Source: Lachnospiraceae bacterium (GTDB taxonomy: Bacteria; Bacillota; Clostridia; Lachnospirales; Lachnospiraceae). Taken from it: DNA of 64,000 nucleotides. Position numbers and translations under genes: made by a program. Position 1 is the first letter of the stretch. Each line of letters begins with the position of its first letter. The DNA lies in NCBI GenBank assembly GCA_021770345.1, contig JAETRD010000007.1:62001-126000 (forward strand). The letters are read 5' to 3'. The notes under the pieces are model-generated. The model saw only the letters and a list, made by a program, of their open reading frames with translations. It made no database searches and was not told the origin of the DNA. Shown in pieces: positions 24,994-35,300 of this stretch.

Positions 24994-26478
24994 ATGGCGG
25001 AAAAGAGAAAACACATGGAACATACGGCAACCGGAAAGCGGGAAGGGGCGACCGGGAAGAGGCGGAGAGGCGGCTCGCGGAATGGCAGCAGGGCTGCTGA
25101 AGACCGGGAAGAGGCGACCGGGAAGAGGCGGGGAGGTGGCTCGCGGAATGGCAGCAGGGCTGCTGAAGACCGGGAAGAGGCGACCGGGAAGAGGCGGGGA
25201 GGCGGCTCACAGAATGGCAGCAGGGCTGCTGAAAAGCGGGAAGAGGCGACCGGGAAGTGTCAAGGAAGCTGTCCGTATGCGGGGAAATGCGGGGGCTGTG
25301 ATTATCAGGGGATGTCCTATGAAAAGCAGCTTCGGAAAAAGCAGGTGTATGTGGAAAAACAGATCGGGGAGTTCTGCAAAGTAAACCCGATCATCGGTAT
25401 GAAGGAGCCGTACCACTATCGAAATAAGGTGCATGCGGTGTTTGATATCGCAAGAGGCGGCCACGGCAGCACTTCCGGCACGGTTATTTCCGGCGTCTAC
25501 GCCGCCGGAACGCATGAGGTGGTAAATATTGATGCGTGTATGATTGAGGATGAGATTTCCGCCGCGATTATCCGGGATATCCGCGGTCTGCTGCGCTCCT
25601 TTAAAATCAAAACGTATGATGAGGACACCGGGTACGGTCTGCTGCGCCATGTGCTGGTACGACGGGGATTTTCCAGCGGAGAGGTGATGGTGGTGCTCGT
25701 CCTCGGCTCGCCGATCCTTCCCTCGAAGAATAATTTTGTAAAGGCGCTGCGGAAGCTGCACCCGGAGATTACAACGATTGTCGTAAATGTAAATGACCGG
25801 AAAACGAGCATGGTGCTGGGGGATAAGGAGACGGTGATTTACGGGAAGGGCTATATTGAGGACATGCTCTGCGGCTGTACGTTCCGCATCTCGCCGAAGT
25901 CTTTTTATCAGGTGAACCCGGTGCAGACGGAGATTCTCTACGGCAGGGCGATTGCGTATGCGCAGCTGACAGGGAAGGAGTGCGTCGTGGATGCCTACTG
26001 CGGCATCGGAACGATCGGTTTGATCGCGGCCCGGGATGCCGCGGAGGTCATCGGCGTCGAGCAGAACCGCGACGCAGTGCGGGATGCCGTCACGAACGCA
26101 AAGCGCAACGGAATTAAGAATGTGCGGTTCTACCATGCGGATGCCGGACAGTTTATGACACAGATGGCCGATTCCCGGACAACGTCCGGGGGCGCGGGGC
26201 GGTCTGCCGGGCACCCTGCGGGGCCGGATGTGGATGTGGTGTTTATGGACCCGCCGCGGGCGGGAAGTGATGAGGCGTTTCTCGCCTCTGTGGTGAAGCT
26301 TGCACCGAAGCGCGTGGTGTATATCTCCTGCAATCCCGAGACGCTCGGGAGAGATCTGCGGTATCTGATCGGGCACGGGTACCGGGCGGTAGAGTGCACG
26401 CCGGTGGACATGTTTCCGTGGACGGTGCATGTGGAGACGGTATGTTTATTGTCCAAACTAAACGTTGAGCATTATTGA
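24994..26478 (+). CDS. RlmD/RumA-type 23S rRNA (uracil-C5) methyltransferase
   Basis: A 494-residue TrmA/RumA-family methyltransferase. After a low-complexity basic N-terminus comes the iron-sulfur motif (CPYAGKCGGCDYQG, about residues 90-103), then FRISPKSFYQVNP, the SAM site VDAYCGIGTIGL, MDPPRAGSD, and the catalytic cysteine in YISCNPETLGRDL (about residue 445). The start at 24994 follows GGAGG by 5 bases; longer frames run into the hairpins upstream. Residues 18-85 are built from 22-residue repeats. A C-terminal tail domain common in relatives is cut off by a frameshift at the stop (see the pseudogene at 26479). Confidence 0.88.
   Translation: MAEKRKHMEHTATGKREGATGKRRRGGSRNGSRAAEDREEATGKRRGGGSRNGSRAAEDREEATGKRRGGGSQNGSRAAEKREEATGKCQGSCPYAGKCGGCDYQGMSYEKQLRKKQVYVEKQIGEFCKVNPIIGMKEPYHYRNKVHAVFDIARGGHGSTSGTVISGVYAAGTHEVVNIDACMIEDEISAAIIRDIRGLLRSFKIKTYDEDTGYGLLRHVLVRRGFSSGEVMVVLVLGSPILPSKNNFVKALRKLHPEITTIVVNVNDRKTSMVLGDKETVIYGKGYIEDMLCGCTFRISPKSFYQVNPVQTEILYGRAIAYAQLTGKECVVDAYCGIGTIGLIAARDAAEVIGVEQNRDAVRDAVTNAKRNGIKNVRFYHADAGQFMTQMADSRTTSGGAGRSAGHPAGPDVDVVFMDPPRAGSDEAFLASVVKLAPKRVVYISCNPETLGRDLRYLIGHGYRAVECTPVDMFPWTVHVETVCLLSKLNVEHY
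25048..25260 (+). repeat. 66-bp in-frame tandem repeat, three full copies and part of a fourth
   Basis: Copies start at 25048, 25114, 25180 and 25246 (period exactly 66 bases, 22 codons) with only a few base differences. The encoded unit is rich in Gly, Arg, Ser and acidic residues (ATGKRRGGGSRNGS, then RAAEDREE). The period preserves the frame, so copy-number change would vary the linker length without breaking the protein. Confidence 0.9.
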
Positions 26479-26736
26479 GGTTGAGATTCAGGTGGATGAG
26501 TTGGATTTGACGGCTGTGGAGAGTAAAGTGGCTTATGAGGAGATTAAAGATTATGTATTGGTGCATACGGGGTTGAAAGTTAATAATCTTATATTGCGTA
26601 GATAAAGTGGAAATATGGTATTATTGAGATAGAGAATTATAACTTACCAAAATCGGAAAATTCCGGAGAACCGAGATGTCCGCCAGAGAAGGAAAGGGCT
26701 ATAGAGGAAGTATTTAAGCATTTTGAGATGGGATAG
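26479..26736 (+). pseudogene. decayed C-terminal tail of the RlmD-type gene
   Basis: After the methyltransferase stop the +1/-1 frame reads on as a conserved tail: VEIQVDELDLTAVESKVAYE, then EEIKDYVLVHTGLKVNNLYIA, a TAG where relatives have Gln, then IKWKYGIIEIENYN and CPPEKERAIEEVFKHFEMG with a final TAG at 26734-26736. An extra T in the CATTATTGAG context near 26469-26476 causes the frameshift. This tail occurs attached to several Lachnospiraceae proteins (from memory). Two independent lesions (frameshift and nonsense) show that it is no longer translated with the enzyme. Confidence 0.6.
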
Positions 26737-26964
26737 AAAGAAAAGCTGTATATGATATATTATTATAATAGCGATAGTCATGTGACTGTGGTGGCTGATA
26801 TGCTGATTTTGCAATCTACAAACTTCATTTTCTGATGGAGGTACATGACAAAGAGTGCTATAATAATATTGTGCAGTATAAATGTTAGAAACAGATATGT
26901 TTAAGGATTAATTTCCGATAATAAAAACTATGTGGAAGTTAAGAGCAATTTAGAAGGATGCAAC

Positions 26965-27269
26965 TATGGTTTCAAATTTTGATTTTTGGGAAAAGGATTT
27001 TCCGGTACTTGTAAACTGGGGGAACTGGCAGGGAAGTACTGTTATTCGGATTCTAATTTTTGGTTGATAAAACTGGGGATGATTTGGTGAGACGATTGTA
27101 AATTTGATGTTTACATACGATAGAATTGCGTTGCCATAGGATAATACTGCTATGGCAAGAATTGGTACATTTGTCAGAGAGGTTTTATTAACAAGAGATT
27201 TGGCTACTATTTTGCATAGACTTCGCAAGTCAGAAATAAGGCAGTACACTAAAATTATTCTTTGGTAAC
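26965..27269 (+). pseudogene. degenerate N-terminus of a type I restriction HsdR subunit
   Basis: The ATG at 26965 with AGAAGGA opens MVSNFDFWEKDFPVLVNWG, then frames shift and stops intervene, but family residues go on: YCYSDSN in another frame, then ETIVNLMFTYDRIALP, a TAG, DNTAMARIGTFVRE, LLTRDLATILHRLRK. This order matches the N-terminal DUF4145-like part of HsdR proteins. The rest of hsdR and the hsdM/hsdS genes are absent. Bases 26737-26964 hold only short broken frames. Confidence 0.55.
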
Positions 27270-27444
27270 GGATAGCGATAAGCAGTTCGTTGTTGCAATT
27301 GATAAGGGTGAATCTTATACGGACGAAAACAAAATTCAGGGAGTAATAAAGAAAGTGGTCAAGTTAAGTCTCTCGCCAGGACATGAATTATTCGGCAGAG
27401 CATGGAATGAAGTAGAGTTTGAAGTAAAAATTTTATCTGAGTAA
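27262..27444 (+). pseudogene. fragment ORF of unknown origin
   Basis: A 60-codon frame opening at a TTG without a good ribosome binding site: VTDSDKQFVVAIDKGESYTD, then KIQGVIKKVVKLSLSPGHEL, ending KILSE. It looks like the C-terminal end of a real protein but I do not recognise it. It lies between two clear pseudogenes. Confidence 0.3.
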
Positions 27445-27467
27445 ATTGAAGGAAAATTGGAGGAAGA

Positions 27468-27660
27468 ATGATGTATTTTAGCTATGACAAATTAAGAAAG
27501 TTGCTGATGGACAAAAAACAAGCGAAGGCTTAAAGAAATGAGCAAGATTAGTTCCGTCTCTATGGCATAGTTGGGAAAGGGCCAGAATGTTATGACAGAT
27601 ATCATTCTTAAAATTTGTGTCACATTGGATTGTGAGACTGGCGGAAATTGTCGAAAATGA
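27468..27660 (+). pseudogene. broken XRE-type repressor
   Basis: A good GGAGGAAG site precedes ATG 27468. The frame reads MMYFSYDKLRKLLMDKKQAK and then breaks at a stop; in the other frames the family sequence continues as LKEMSKISSVSMA, LGKGQNVMTDIILKICVTLD, CETGGIVEND. This is the usual short HTH_26/XRE regulator of Firmicutes with at least two frameshifts and stops. Confidence 0.55.
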
Positions 27661-27777
27661 TGCTGTGGAGAGTTGACATATTTAAAACGAATTTCGAAGA
27701 ACAATTATTCATCCTATGAGTATTTGATTTCATATTGTAAAGCCTATAGGCAATCAACAAAGAAAGGTTTGTTTATT

Positions 27778-29301
27778 ATGGAGGAAAACATCCAAGTCGG
27801 GAAGTATACTCTTGAATCACTTACAATGGGTATGTATTCCGATCCCAAAATTATTTATAGAGAATATATTCAAAACAGTGTCGATGCGCTGGAAACAGCC
27901 GTCCAATGCAACCTATTAGAACCTCAAAGCATGAGGATAGATATTATTGTTGACGAGGAAAATTCCTACATTTCTGTTCGCGATAATGGAACTGGTATTA
28001 AAAGTGATGTTGCGGTATCCACATTAATGAATATTGGTAGCTCCCAAAAACGTCATTCAAATAACAGAGGATTTAGAGGAATTGGTAGACTAGGTGGCAT
28101 GAGCTATTGTGACCGCCTTGTTTTTACGACTTCTTCTGAAAATGAAAATATAAAAACAATAGTTGAATTTGATTGCAAGAAACTTAGGCAACTTCTTGTG
28201 CCAGGGGCTAACGAGGATATGGATCTTACAACGGTTCTTACTAATGTGACCACAGTGCGCTATGAAGATGAAAAGAAAGAGCGGCACTATTTTTCTGTAG
28301 AACTGTTCGATGTGAGTGGATTTACGGATCTTCTTAATATTGATACGGTGACGAGTTATATTTCGCAGGTTGCGCCACTGCCTTACAAATCTCGCAGATT
28401 TGTTTATTCGCCAGATTTGCATCGCTTTCTTAGTGAGAACGGATATGACGTTGAGGAATTCTCAATTTTCATTGGAGAAAACAGCAACGTATTAGAGCCG
28501 ATTTATAAGCCTAATTGTCACAGGTATCATTCGGATCGAAATAAAAAGAAAAATGACGAGATTCTTTCTTTAGGAACCTTTAGCGTAGAAATCGATAATG
28601 AACTTTATGCGCTTGGATGGTATGGAGTGTGTAATTGGCTGGGGACACTCTCGGAACATGAAATCTCAGGTATTCGTGTTCGTAAGGGAAACATACTGAT
28701 AGGGGATAATCACACATTAAATGGGATTTTCAAAGAGGCGCGTTTTAACGGTTGGACGCAGGGTGAACTTTTTGTTGTAACAGATAAGTTAATACCCAAT
28801 GCGCGGAGAGATGATTTCGAGCAAAATGAAGCCTACTACAAGTTAATCGACGCTCTTAAGGATGGGATAGGAGCCGAAATAACAAAAGCAATCCGCGAGG
28901 CATCTTCGTTAAGAAATGATAATTCTGCAAAAGTTATTACTGAAGTACAAAAACAAGTAAATAACGCTACTGTTATGGTGGCAGAAGGATTCAATTCATC
29001 CGTGGACAAAAGTCGACTTCTGGATCAGCTGGCTGCAGTAGCAGAGACGTTGAAAAAGACTAAGGTCAGAGATGATCTAAAAGGCAAAAAGGATGAACTC
29101 CAACAGCAGCTTCAACAAACAATCAAGGATGTTGATGATAGTAATAATTATAAAATGAATCAAGTCAACTCAGGGATTGATAAGAGGAGTAGAAGAGTAC
29201 TTGCTGTTGTTAGTGATATTTTATCAGAGAAACTTGCAAAACCGTTAGTCGATGACATTATTGAGGAGATAGTATCCGCTCTAAACGGAAAGAAGGACTA
29301 A
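27778..29301 (+). CDS. GHKL (Hsp90-like) ATPase A of the defence-type operon
   Basis: A 507-residue protein with an Hsp90/MutL-type ATPase domain: the N-box EYIQNSVDA at 29-37, G1 DNGTGI at 69-74 and G2 GFRGIGRL at 98-105. The middle domain carries a basic segment (ISGIRVRKGNILIGDN, then NARRDDF near 370). The C-terminus (about 415-490) is coiled coil (DQLAAVAETLKKTK). ATG 27778 follows AAAGG; upstream codons back to 27673 have no site. It is the first of eight tightly spaced genes. Its N-terminal 110 residues align without gaps with the last gene of the operon. Related MORC/Hsp90-like ATPases occur in bacterial restriction-type systems. Confidence 0.85.
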   Translation: MEENIQVGKYTLESLTMGMYSDPKIIYREYIQNSVDALETAVQCNLLEPQSMRIDIIVDEENSYISVRDNGTGIKSDVAVSTLMNIGSSQKRHSNNRGFRGIGRLGGMSYCDRLVFTTSSENENIKTIVEFDCKKLRQLLVPGANEDMDLTTVLTNVTTVRYEDEKKERHYFSVELFDVSGFTDLLNIDTVTSYISQVAPLPYKSRRFVYSPDLHRFLSENGYDVEEFSIFIGENSNVLEPIYKPNCHRYHSDRNKKKNDEILSLGTFSVEIDNELYALGWYGVCNWLGTLSEHEISGIRVRKGNILIGDNHTLNGIFKEARFNGWTQGELFVVTDKLIPNARRDDFEQNEAYYKLIDALKDGIGAEITKAIREASSLRNDNSAKVITEVQKQVNNATVMVAEGFNSSVDKSRLLDQLAAVAETLKKTKVRDDLKGKKDELQQQLQQTIKDVDDSNNYKMNQVNSGIDKRSRRVLAVVSDILSEKLAKPLVDDIIEEIVSALNGKKD

Positions 29302-29302
29302 T

Positions 29303-31270
29303 ATGGAAATTTTACCATCGGAATATCAACAGATTGATCTATCACGTAATGAAAAGATTTTTATTAGGAATACCATGTCGACTGACTTTTATGGCTTTTT
29401 ACTCCTCGACACAAATCCTGCAATGCTTTCAAATGAACGCATGCATACTTTGATATGCTCTGATGGTGTCTTGATTTTAAAGTTTTTTGAAGGGTTTGAG
29501 GCTGTTGATCAGTACGGAGCCATAGTTCCTCTGATGGTTAGTGGTATTTATAGGCAGACTTCGAGTGTAATAGCATCGAAGTTACTTAGTAATAAGGCAC
29601 TGGTTGACCAGTCAGGTAGACTTAAATTTCCGGTTAATATTTTATATGTATTTCCGACCATTATGCGTAATGATGTGAATAACGCCGGAGATGAAGAGTT
29701 GAAGGTTTTTACAAAGAATCATTGTTTATTTAAGGAGGAACTACAGCGGGTCAGATCTGATTTGACTTCGATTCAGGAGAGATATCTCGCCTATTCGATA
29801 ACTGAAACTTCGTCAGAATTGATGAAAATCAACAATGATAATATCAATTCTATTTTACAAAGAATTGCACCAGAGTATGTTACAATTCGTGTTTCGACAA
29901 TTTCTGATGCTGAAACAAAGGCTGGAGTAGATAATGAACTTCTGGTTGTTTCAGAAAACGATGCTGCGGTAAAGGCATATCGTCTTGATGCTGAACAAAT
30001 AAATATTGTTAATAAGATTCGGAAGGGAGATCAACTAATTCTTGCATGTGCTGGGTCGGGGAAAAGTGTCTTGCTTATAGCCAAATGTTTCAAAGCCGCA
30101 GCGATGAATCCTGAAAAGCAGTTTTTGATCACTTGTTACAACAGAAACCTTCATTCGCTTTATACATGGTTTATTGATCAGGCTGGATTGAGAGCAAAAA
30201 ACGTAACATGCCTCACCTTCCATGCGCTTTGTCGGAAATTATTGATTGATAACAACTTCTCAGTTGCGAGCCTTGACGTTGATGGCCTTGCAAATCGTGC
30301 CATTGCCCGCATGAATTCAGGGCAGATTCCCAATAGATATTATGGGATATTCATTGATGAGGTTCAACAATTTGATCCAGAGTGGTATAAATTCTGTTTC
30401 AATCTTCTCGAAAACAAAGCAACTGATGAGCATTTGTTTGTGATTTGCGGAGATAAAACTCAGAAACTCGCAAACCTTCAAAAGCATGGTCGAGCCCCTT
30501 GGAATGCGGGTGAGGGGTATCCGAATTATAGAGGTGGAAATAAAAATATACGCATTGAACGCAATTATAGAAATTGTATAGAAATCAATGAGTACATAAA
30601 TCGCTATGTGTCTAATGCTAAACAATATTTATCAGGAATCAATCAAAGTATGGAGCTTGATCCTGACGAGTTCCTTCGCGGTAAGAGTGTATTTTATGGG
30701 AAAGGGAAAGGAGTTACCTTGAAACATCTCGTGGACCGTACTAACCGGGGTGAGGCGAAGATTGTCGCTGAGTCCATAAGACAAATACATGATGACGCTG
30801 GTATTCCTTATGATGAAATTGCAGTAATAATGTTTAACAAGTCGTTTAAGAAAAAGATAGACGTATGGGGAAATAAAAAATATAACCTTGAAACGCCTTT
30901 AATGTCACTACTTGCGCAGGGGGATATACCCTTTTGCACAATGTACGGAACTGATGAAAACTGGGGAGCAAGATATGGCGATGATGGTGGTGTACGGTTT
31001 ATTAGCTTTCATTCAACACTTGGACTTGATTTCAGAGCCGCAATTGTTTGCGGACTAATTCCACTTGGTGAATATAACGGTACAAAATGTCCGAATTGGG
31101 CATTTGTTAAAGAGGATGATACTAAATATCAAGAAATGCTTAAACATACCGAGGAAGACATCCGATTTCTGTATGTAGCATGCACTCGGGCAAAGGAAAT
31201 TCTTCATATCATACTTCCGGAGACAGGAAACACATCGGTGTTTATGAAGATGCTTGAAGAAGCAGAGTAA
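29303..31270 (+). CDS. UvrD/Rep-like SF1 helicase
   Basis: A 655-residue protein. Residues 1-190 are a poorly conserved domain; SDGVLILKFF and KFPVNILYVFP recall a degenerate NERD-like nuclease fold, though the catalytic ExK is not evident. The SF1 core follows: Q-motif region LDAEQINIV, Walker A ACAGSGKS (about 248-255), IFIDEVQQF (about 350), an IERNYRN motif IV and a C-terminal RFLYVACTRAKE motif VI (about 620). It starts one base after the preceding stop. Helicase with translocase or DNA-processing role in the operon. Confidence 0.85.
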   Translation: MEILPSEYQQIDLSRNEKIFIRNTMSTDFYGFLLLDTNPAMLSNERMHTLICSDGVLILKFFEGFEAVDQYGAIVPLMVSGIYRQTSSVIASKLLSNKALVDQSGRLKFPVNILYVFPTIMRNDVNNAGDEELKVFTKNHCLFKEELQRVRSDLTSIQERYLAYSITETSSELMKINNDNINSILQRIAPEYVTIRVSTISDAETKAGVDNELLVVSENDAAVKAYRLDAEQINIVNKIRKGDQLILACAGSGKSVLLIAKCFKAAAMNPEKQFLITCYNRNLHSLYTWFIDQAGLRAKNVTCLTFHALCRKLLIDNNFSVASLDVDGLANRAIARMNSGQIPNRYYGIFIDEVQQFDPEWYKFCFNLLENKATDEHLFVICGDKTQKLANLQKHGRAPWNAGEGYPNYRGGNKNIRIERNYRNCIEINEYINRYVSNAKQYLSGINQSMELDPDEFLRGKSVFYGKGKGVTLKHLVDRTNRGEAKIVAESIRQIHDDAGIPYDEIAVIMFNKSFKKKIDVWGNKKYNLETPLMSLLAQGDIPFCTMYGTDENWGARYGDDGGVRFISFHSTLGLDFRAAIVCGLIPLGEYNGTKCPNWAFVKEDDTKYQEMLKHTEEDIRFLYVACTRAKEILHIILPETGNTSVFMKMLEEAE

Positions 31271-31289
31271 CAAGCGAGGAAGAGTAAAC

Positions 31290-32333
31290 ATGAGCGATTA
31301 TTTTCAATTTGATACTTCAGATACAGTCGTTGGTGGGGTGAATATTGCTGAGGCAATAACCAGCAATGACAAGTTGGTTTTTAATGAATCTTATATAGTT
31401 ACAGGTGGTAGTCTAATAGCCCCTTCTCTTTACGCATGTTATGACCTTACTGTTATTGGTGACGTAGAGGTAGAAGAAATAGAAGTCAGCGGCAACTTAC
31501 ATGTTATTGGAGATATTAAGGCGAAAAAGATTTCATGCCTTAAGTCCATAACTTGTAGTGGGGATATAGATGCAAAAGAGATCCTTGGTAGCGACATTGT
31601 CGCCAATGATATAGCATGTCACAGGATTTCATGCTCGGGAAATATTATTGCTAAAACAACGCTTGACATTAGTGAGTCGTTAAAAACTGAGAAATCTGTT
31701 ATTACAGGTGAAGGGATTCTTGGAGGCGGTTGCTTTTCTGCAAAAAATGCAATTGCGGCAGAATACTTTGATTTCTCGGGAGAGGTGCTTGGAAAGGTTG
31801 TTGAACTTGAAACTGATGCAACATTCGGACAACCGGATGAAAATTCTGCCCAGAACGAATCATTCTCAGTATTCTCTGCGAATCTGAAGGAACGAATCAA
31901 AGAGGAAATTTCAAAAGCCGGAGATATTGACGAAGATAAAATGATAGAATTTGTCGATCAGCTGTCTTCCATCGATGATGACATTTTATATGACTGGAAG
32001 AATCTCACACACAGAGTTATTGAACTGTCATATTCTGCTAAGATCACGAATCTTCTTGATTATCTAATTGCTGTAATGGCCGCAAAACTTCTTCCGGATG
32101 AAATAATTAGGTACGAGACTATTGAACATGTCTTTGACCAACTATTGGTTGAAACCGAGAAAGAACTTGATAACATACCTTTCCACGCAAAAAACATTGA
32201 GGATTTTGCGTATGCATTGAAAGCTGTAATTCATTGTGAAAATGAGATAGGGCTGGACAAGGATGAGGCATTAGACCGTATCTTCCAGTCAATTGGGATT
32301 AAGTATAAAACAGTTAAGTCATTTATGGGCTAA
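31290..32333 (+). CDS. bactofilin-like polymer-forming protein
   Basis: A 347-residue two-part protein. Residues about 25-185 show periodic short strands rich in Gly, Ile, Val and Ser (LTVIGDVEVEEIEVSGNLHV, GDIKAKKISC, CSGDIDAKEILG, CSGNIIAKT), the right-handed beta-helix pattern of bactofilins (polymer-forming cytoskeletal family). Residues 195-347 are helical and acidic with no recognised domain. The start at 31290 follows GAGGAAG; the longer frame to 31254 overlaps the helicase gene. No membrane anchor. A filament or scaffold role within the system is inferred. Confidence 0.7.
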   Translation: MSDYFQFDTSDTVVGGVNIAEAITSNDKLVFNESYIVTGGSLIAPSLYACYDLTVIGDVEVEEIEVSGNLHVIGDIKAKKISCLKSITCSGDIDAKEILGSDIVANDIACHRISCSGNIIAKTTLDISESLKTEKSVITGEGILGGGCFSAKNAIAAEYFDFSGEVLGKVVELETDATFGQPDENSAQNESFSVFSANLKERIKEEISKAGDIDEDKMIEFVDQLSSIDDDILYDWKNLTHRVIELSYSAKITNLLDYLIAVMAAKLLPDEIIRYETIEHVFDQLLVETEKELDNIPFHAKNIEDFAYALKAVIHCENEIGLDKDEALDRIFQSIGIKYKTVKSFMG

Positions 32334-32353
32334 CACTGGTGGGAGGATAAAAA

Positions 32354-35300
32354 ATGGCCGACAAATTATCGATTGCAAGAGAAAAATTAGCTGAAAGAAT
32401 TCTCGAAGAATTTAAGAATAAGATAACAGGTGCCATATCCGAGCCTGTTGTTGGAGACAATCCGGAGAATACTTTCTTTGTCGGAAAACTACTGGCAAAA
32501 GACGGTGATGCAAATAGTGGATACAGTTCTGATGTTTTTATTGAATCCGTTGGTGCTGATTTTTATATAGATCAGGATGAAATTCACAGTGCTGAAATTA
32601 CTGTCTTTCCGCGAGGAGAGTTTTACTATCGCTGTTATCCTACATTAGAGCAGCAACGCCAGGCGTTGCTTGAAGAGGCAAATGAAATTTCAGATGAATT
32701 TTTTGAGACTTTTGAAGAACTGATGAAAGCCGATTCTGAAGAGCCCGAGAAATTCAAAAAATTAAAGAGAAAGCTGGTGCCGGTCTATAGGAAGAAATCC
32801 ATAGGCTCTCCTAATTTGTCGGTCTGCTTTCGACCAGCCGAACTTCTGGATAAACACGGAGTATATGGATCTATCGATGAGAGTAGTAAGGAGAATGGTT
32901 TGCTGATGGATCAAATCAACATTTTAAAAGAACAACTCATTGAAGAGGAGGGTCTTTATGTATATGTAGTTAATGAGAAAATTACTATAAAGGATCTTAC
33001 TTCTTTAGAAAGTTATCGAGGCTTTCTTTCCAGAAATGGGAAAAAGGATGTTTCTGTTCATCAGAACTGGAGTATTTATATTAGTGTACAGGTCAAAAGG
33101 ATAAAAAGCAGTTTCCTTATTTCGGTGGCACTTGTTAATGACTCAGTTGTCCAGTCTAACGATAGAACCTATCAATCAAATAAACGTGACAAGGATAAGC
33201 CAACAATTGAAACTTTATTTAACTCGGGAATCGACATTATTCTTCGTGGAGCAAATTATGCACCTATTGAGTTGGATTATTTCTTAGATGATTATAAGTA
33301 TGATAAGGTGCAGCAGGCAATTGGACTGAACTGTTCTATCGTATATGATAAAGAAAAAAACAAGATCTCTACAGAACATTTGCCTACCTATGTCCAGAAA
33401 CGACTTGTCACCAAAGACAGTTTTGCTGTCAAATTTCAAGATTTGATTGATGCCCCAATCAATACTTTGAAAGACATCCGTAAAAAGATGGATACAGAAA
33501 TCAGAAATTGGTACTCATACTATAATCAGAAAGAGCCTACTCTTACTACCTCTGGAAAGGAAAAGATGAGGTCAGAGATTGCCGAATTTCAACGGGAAAT
33601 TGAGCGTTTTCAGATGGGTATCGACACAATAGAATCATATCCTATTGTGCTTAAGAGCTTTATTCTCATGAATAAGTCGTTCCTTGCAACATCAAAGAAA
33701 TACAATACATGGCGACTGTTCCAGATTGTCTTTATTGTCTCTCTTATTCCAGATATCGTTGCTTGCGATGAGAATATCATGCTGCCGGAAGAGAAACAGA
33801 AGACTACTCTAAGCGAGGTCTCACTTTTGTACTTCCCTACTGGTGGCGGAAAGACAGAAGCATTTCTTGGAGTGTTAGTTTTTAATCTTTTCTTTGATAG
33901 ATTTAGGGGTAAAGATTGCGGTGTTACGTCTATCCTAAGGTATCCACTTAGGCTACTTTCGGTACAGCAAGTGCAGCGTCTTGCCAATACGCTTGCTCAA
34001 GCGGAGTTGCTTAGGCGTGAAGAGCTTTTGATTTGTCACACAGAGGAATTTTCGCTTGGTTACTTTGTGGGTGACGTAAATACCCCGAACAACATAGGTA
34101 GAGACCGTGCAATTCGATACAGAGGTATGACTCAGGAAGAGATTGATGAGGAACGTATCCTGGATATTTGTCCATTTTGTGGACAGTCGACAGTACATCT
34201 TCAATTCAATGAAGATAAGTATCGTCTGATGCATTTTTGCTCAAATCAGGAGTGCCCGTCCGGAGACGCTCTTCCAGTTTATATGGTGGATTATGAAATA
34301 TATCGGTATCTGCCATCAGCAATTATCAGTACTGTAGATAAATTGGCGATTCTGGGGAATAATCCAAGCTTCCGAAATATCCTCTCGGGAGCTCCACTTC
34401 GGTGTCCGAGGCATGGATTTACATCTATAAGGCGATGCTCTGTTAGATCATCCGGCTCCGAATTCTGTGACGAAGAAGTTCAGAATTTCGAGGAAGTTAA
34501 GATGTATGATCCAGCTCCAACATTGTTCATCCAGGATGAACTTCATCTTATTCGCGAGTCGCTGGGCACTTATGCATCGCATTATGAGTCATTCATAGAC
34601 TACTTTGTTCAGAATGGTTCGCCATCCAAACGCAGGATTAAGATTATTGGAGCCACAGCCACGATTTCTTCCTACGAAGAGCAGATTATGCAGTTATATG
34701 GAGGGCGGTCTCCTATTCGTTTTCCATGTGCTGCACCATATCCGGATAGAAATTTTTATTCCTTTATTGATGAGAAGGATACGCAAAGACTGATTATGGG
34801 ATATGCGCCATATGGAAAAGCTATTATTAATTCGGTTGTATACTCTCTTAAGTACATGCGGGAAGTTGTATATCAATATCTTGCTGAACCAGAAAAGGTA
34901 TTGACTATACCTGGCGTTGAAATCACTACAAGAGAGGAAGCGTTAAAAATTCTTGAGGATTACTGGATTTTCCTTGAGTATAACAATGTTAAACGTGATG
35001 GTAATAATGTTGAAGGAGCTCTTGAAACACCTATTAACGTTGAGCTTAGAAAAGAAGGTGTTCCCGAATTCAAAACGCGGAAAATGACAGGGGATGAATC
35101 TTTCCAAGATGTCCGCGAAGTTCTCGCACAGGTAGAAAATACAGATGATGTGTTTGGCGGAGTAAACTTGATTGCTGCAACATCCATGATTTCACATGGC
35201 GTGGATGCAGATCGGTTTAACATTATGTTCTTTTATGGGATACCGGGAAATACCGCGGAGTATATTCAGGCATATTCACGAACTGGACGGCGTTATTCCA

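Noticed and set aside
25048..25260. CRISPR-like or intergenic repeat
   Set aside because: The 66-base units are contiguous, in frame and inside a coding sequence, so they are a coding minisatellite.
27673..27678. TTGACA as -35 of the eight-gene operon
   Set aside because: A perfect TTGACA is present, but no acceptable -10 lies 16-18 bases downstream, so I do not call a promoter.
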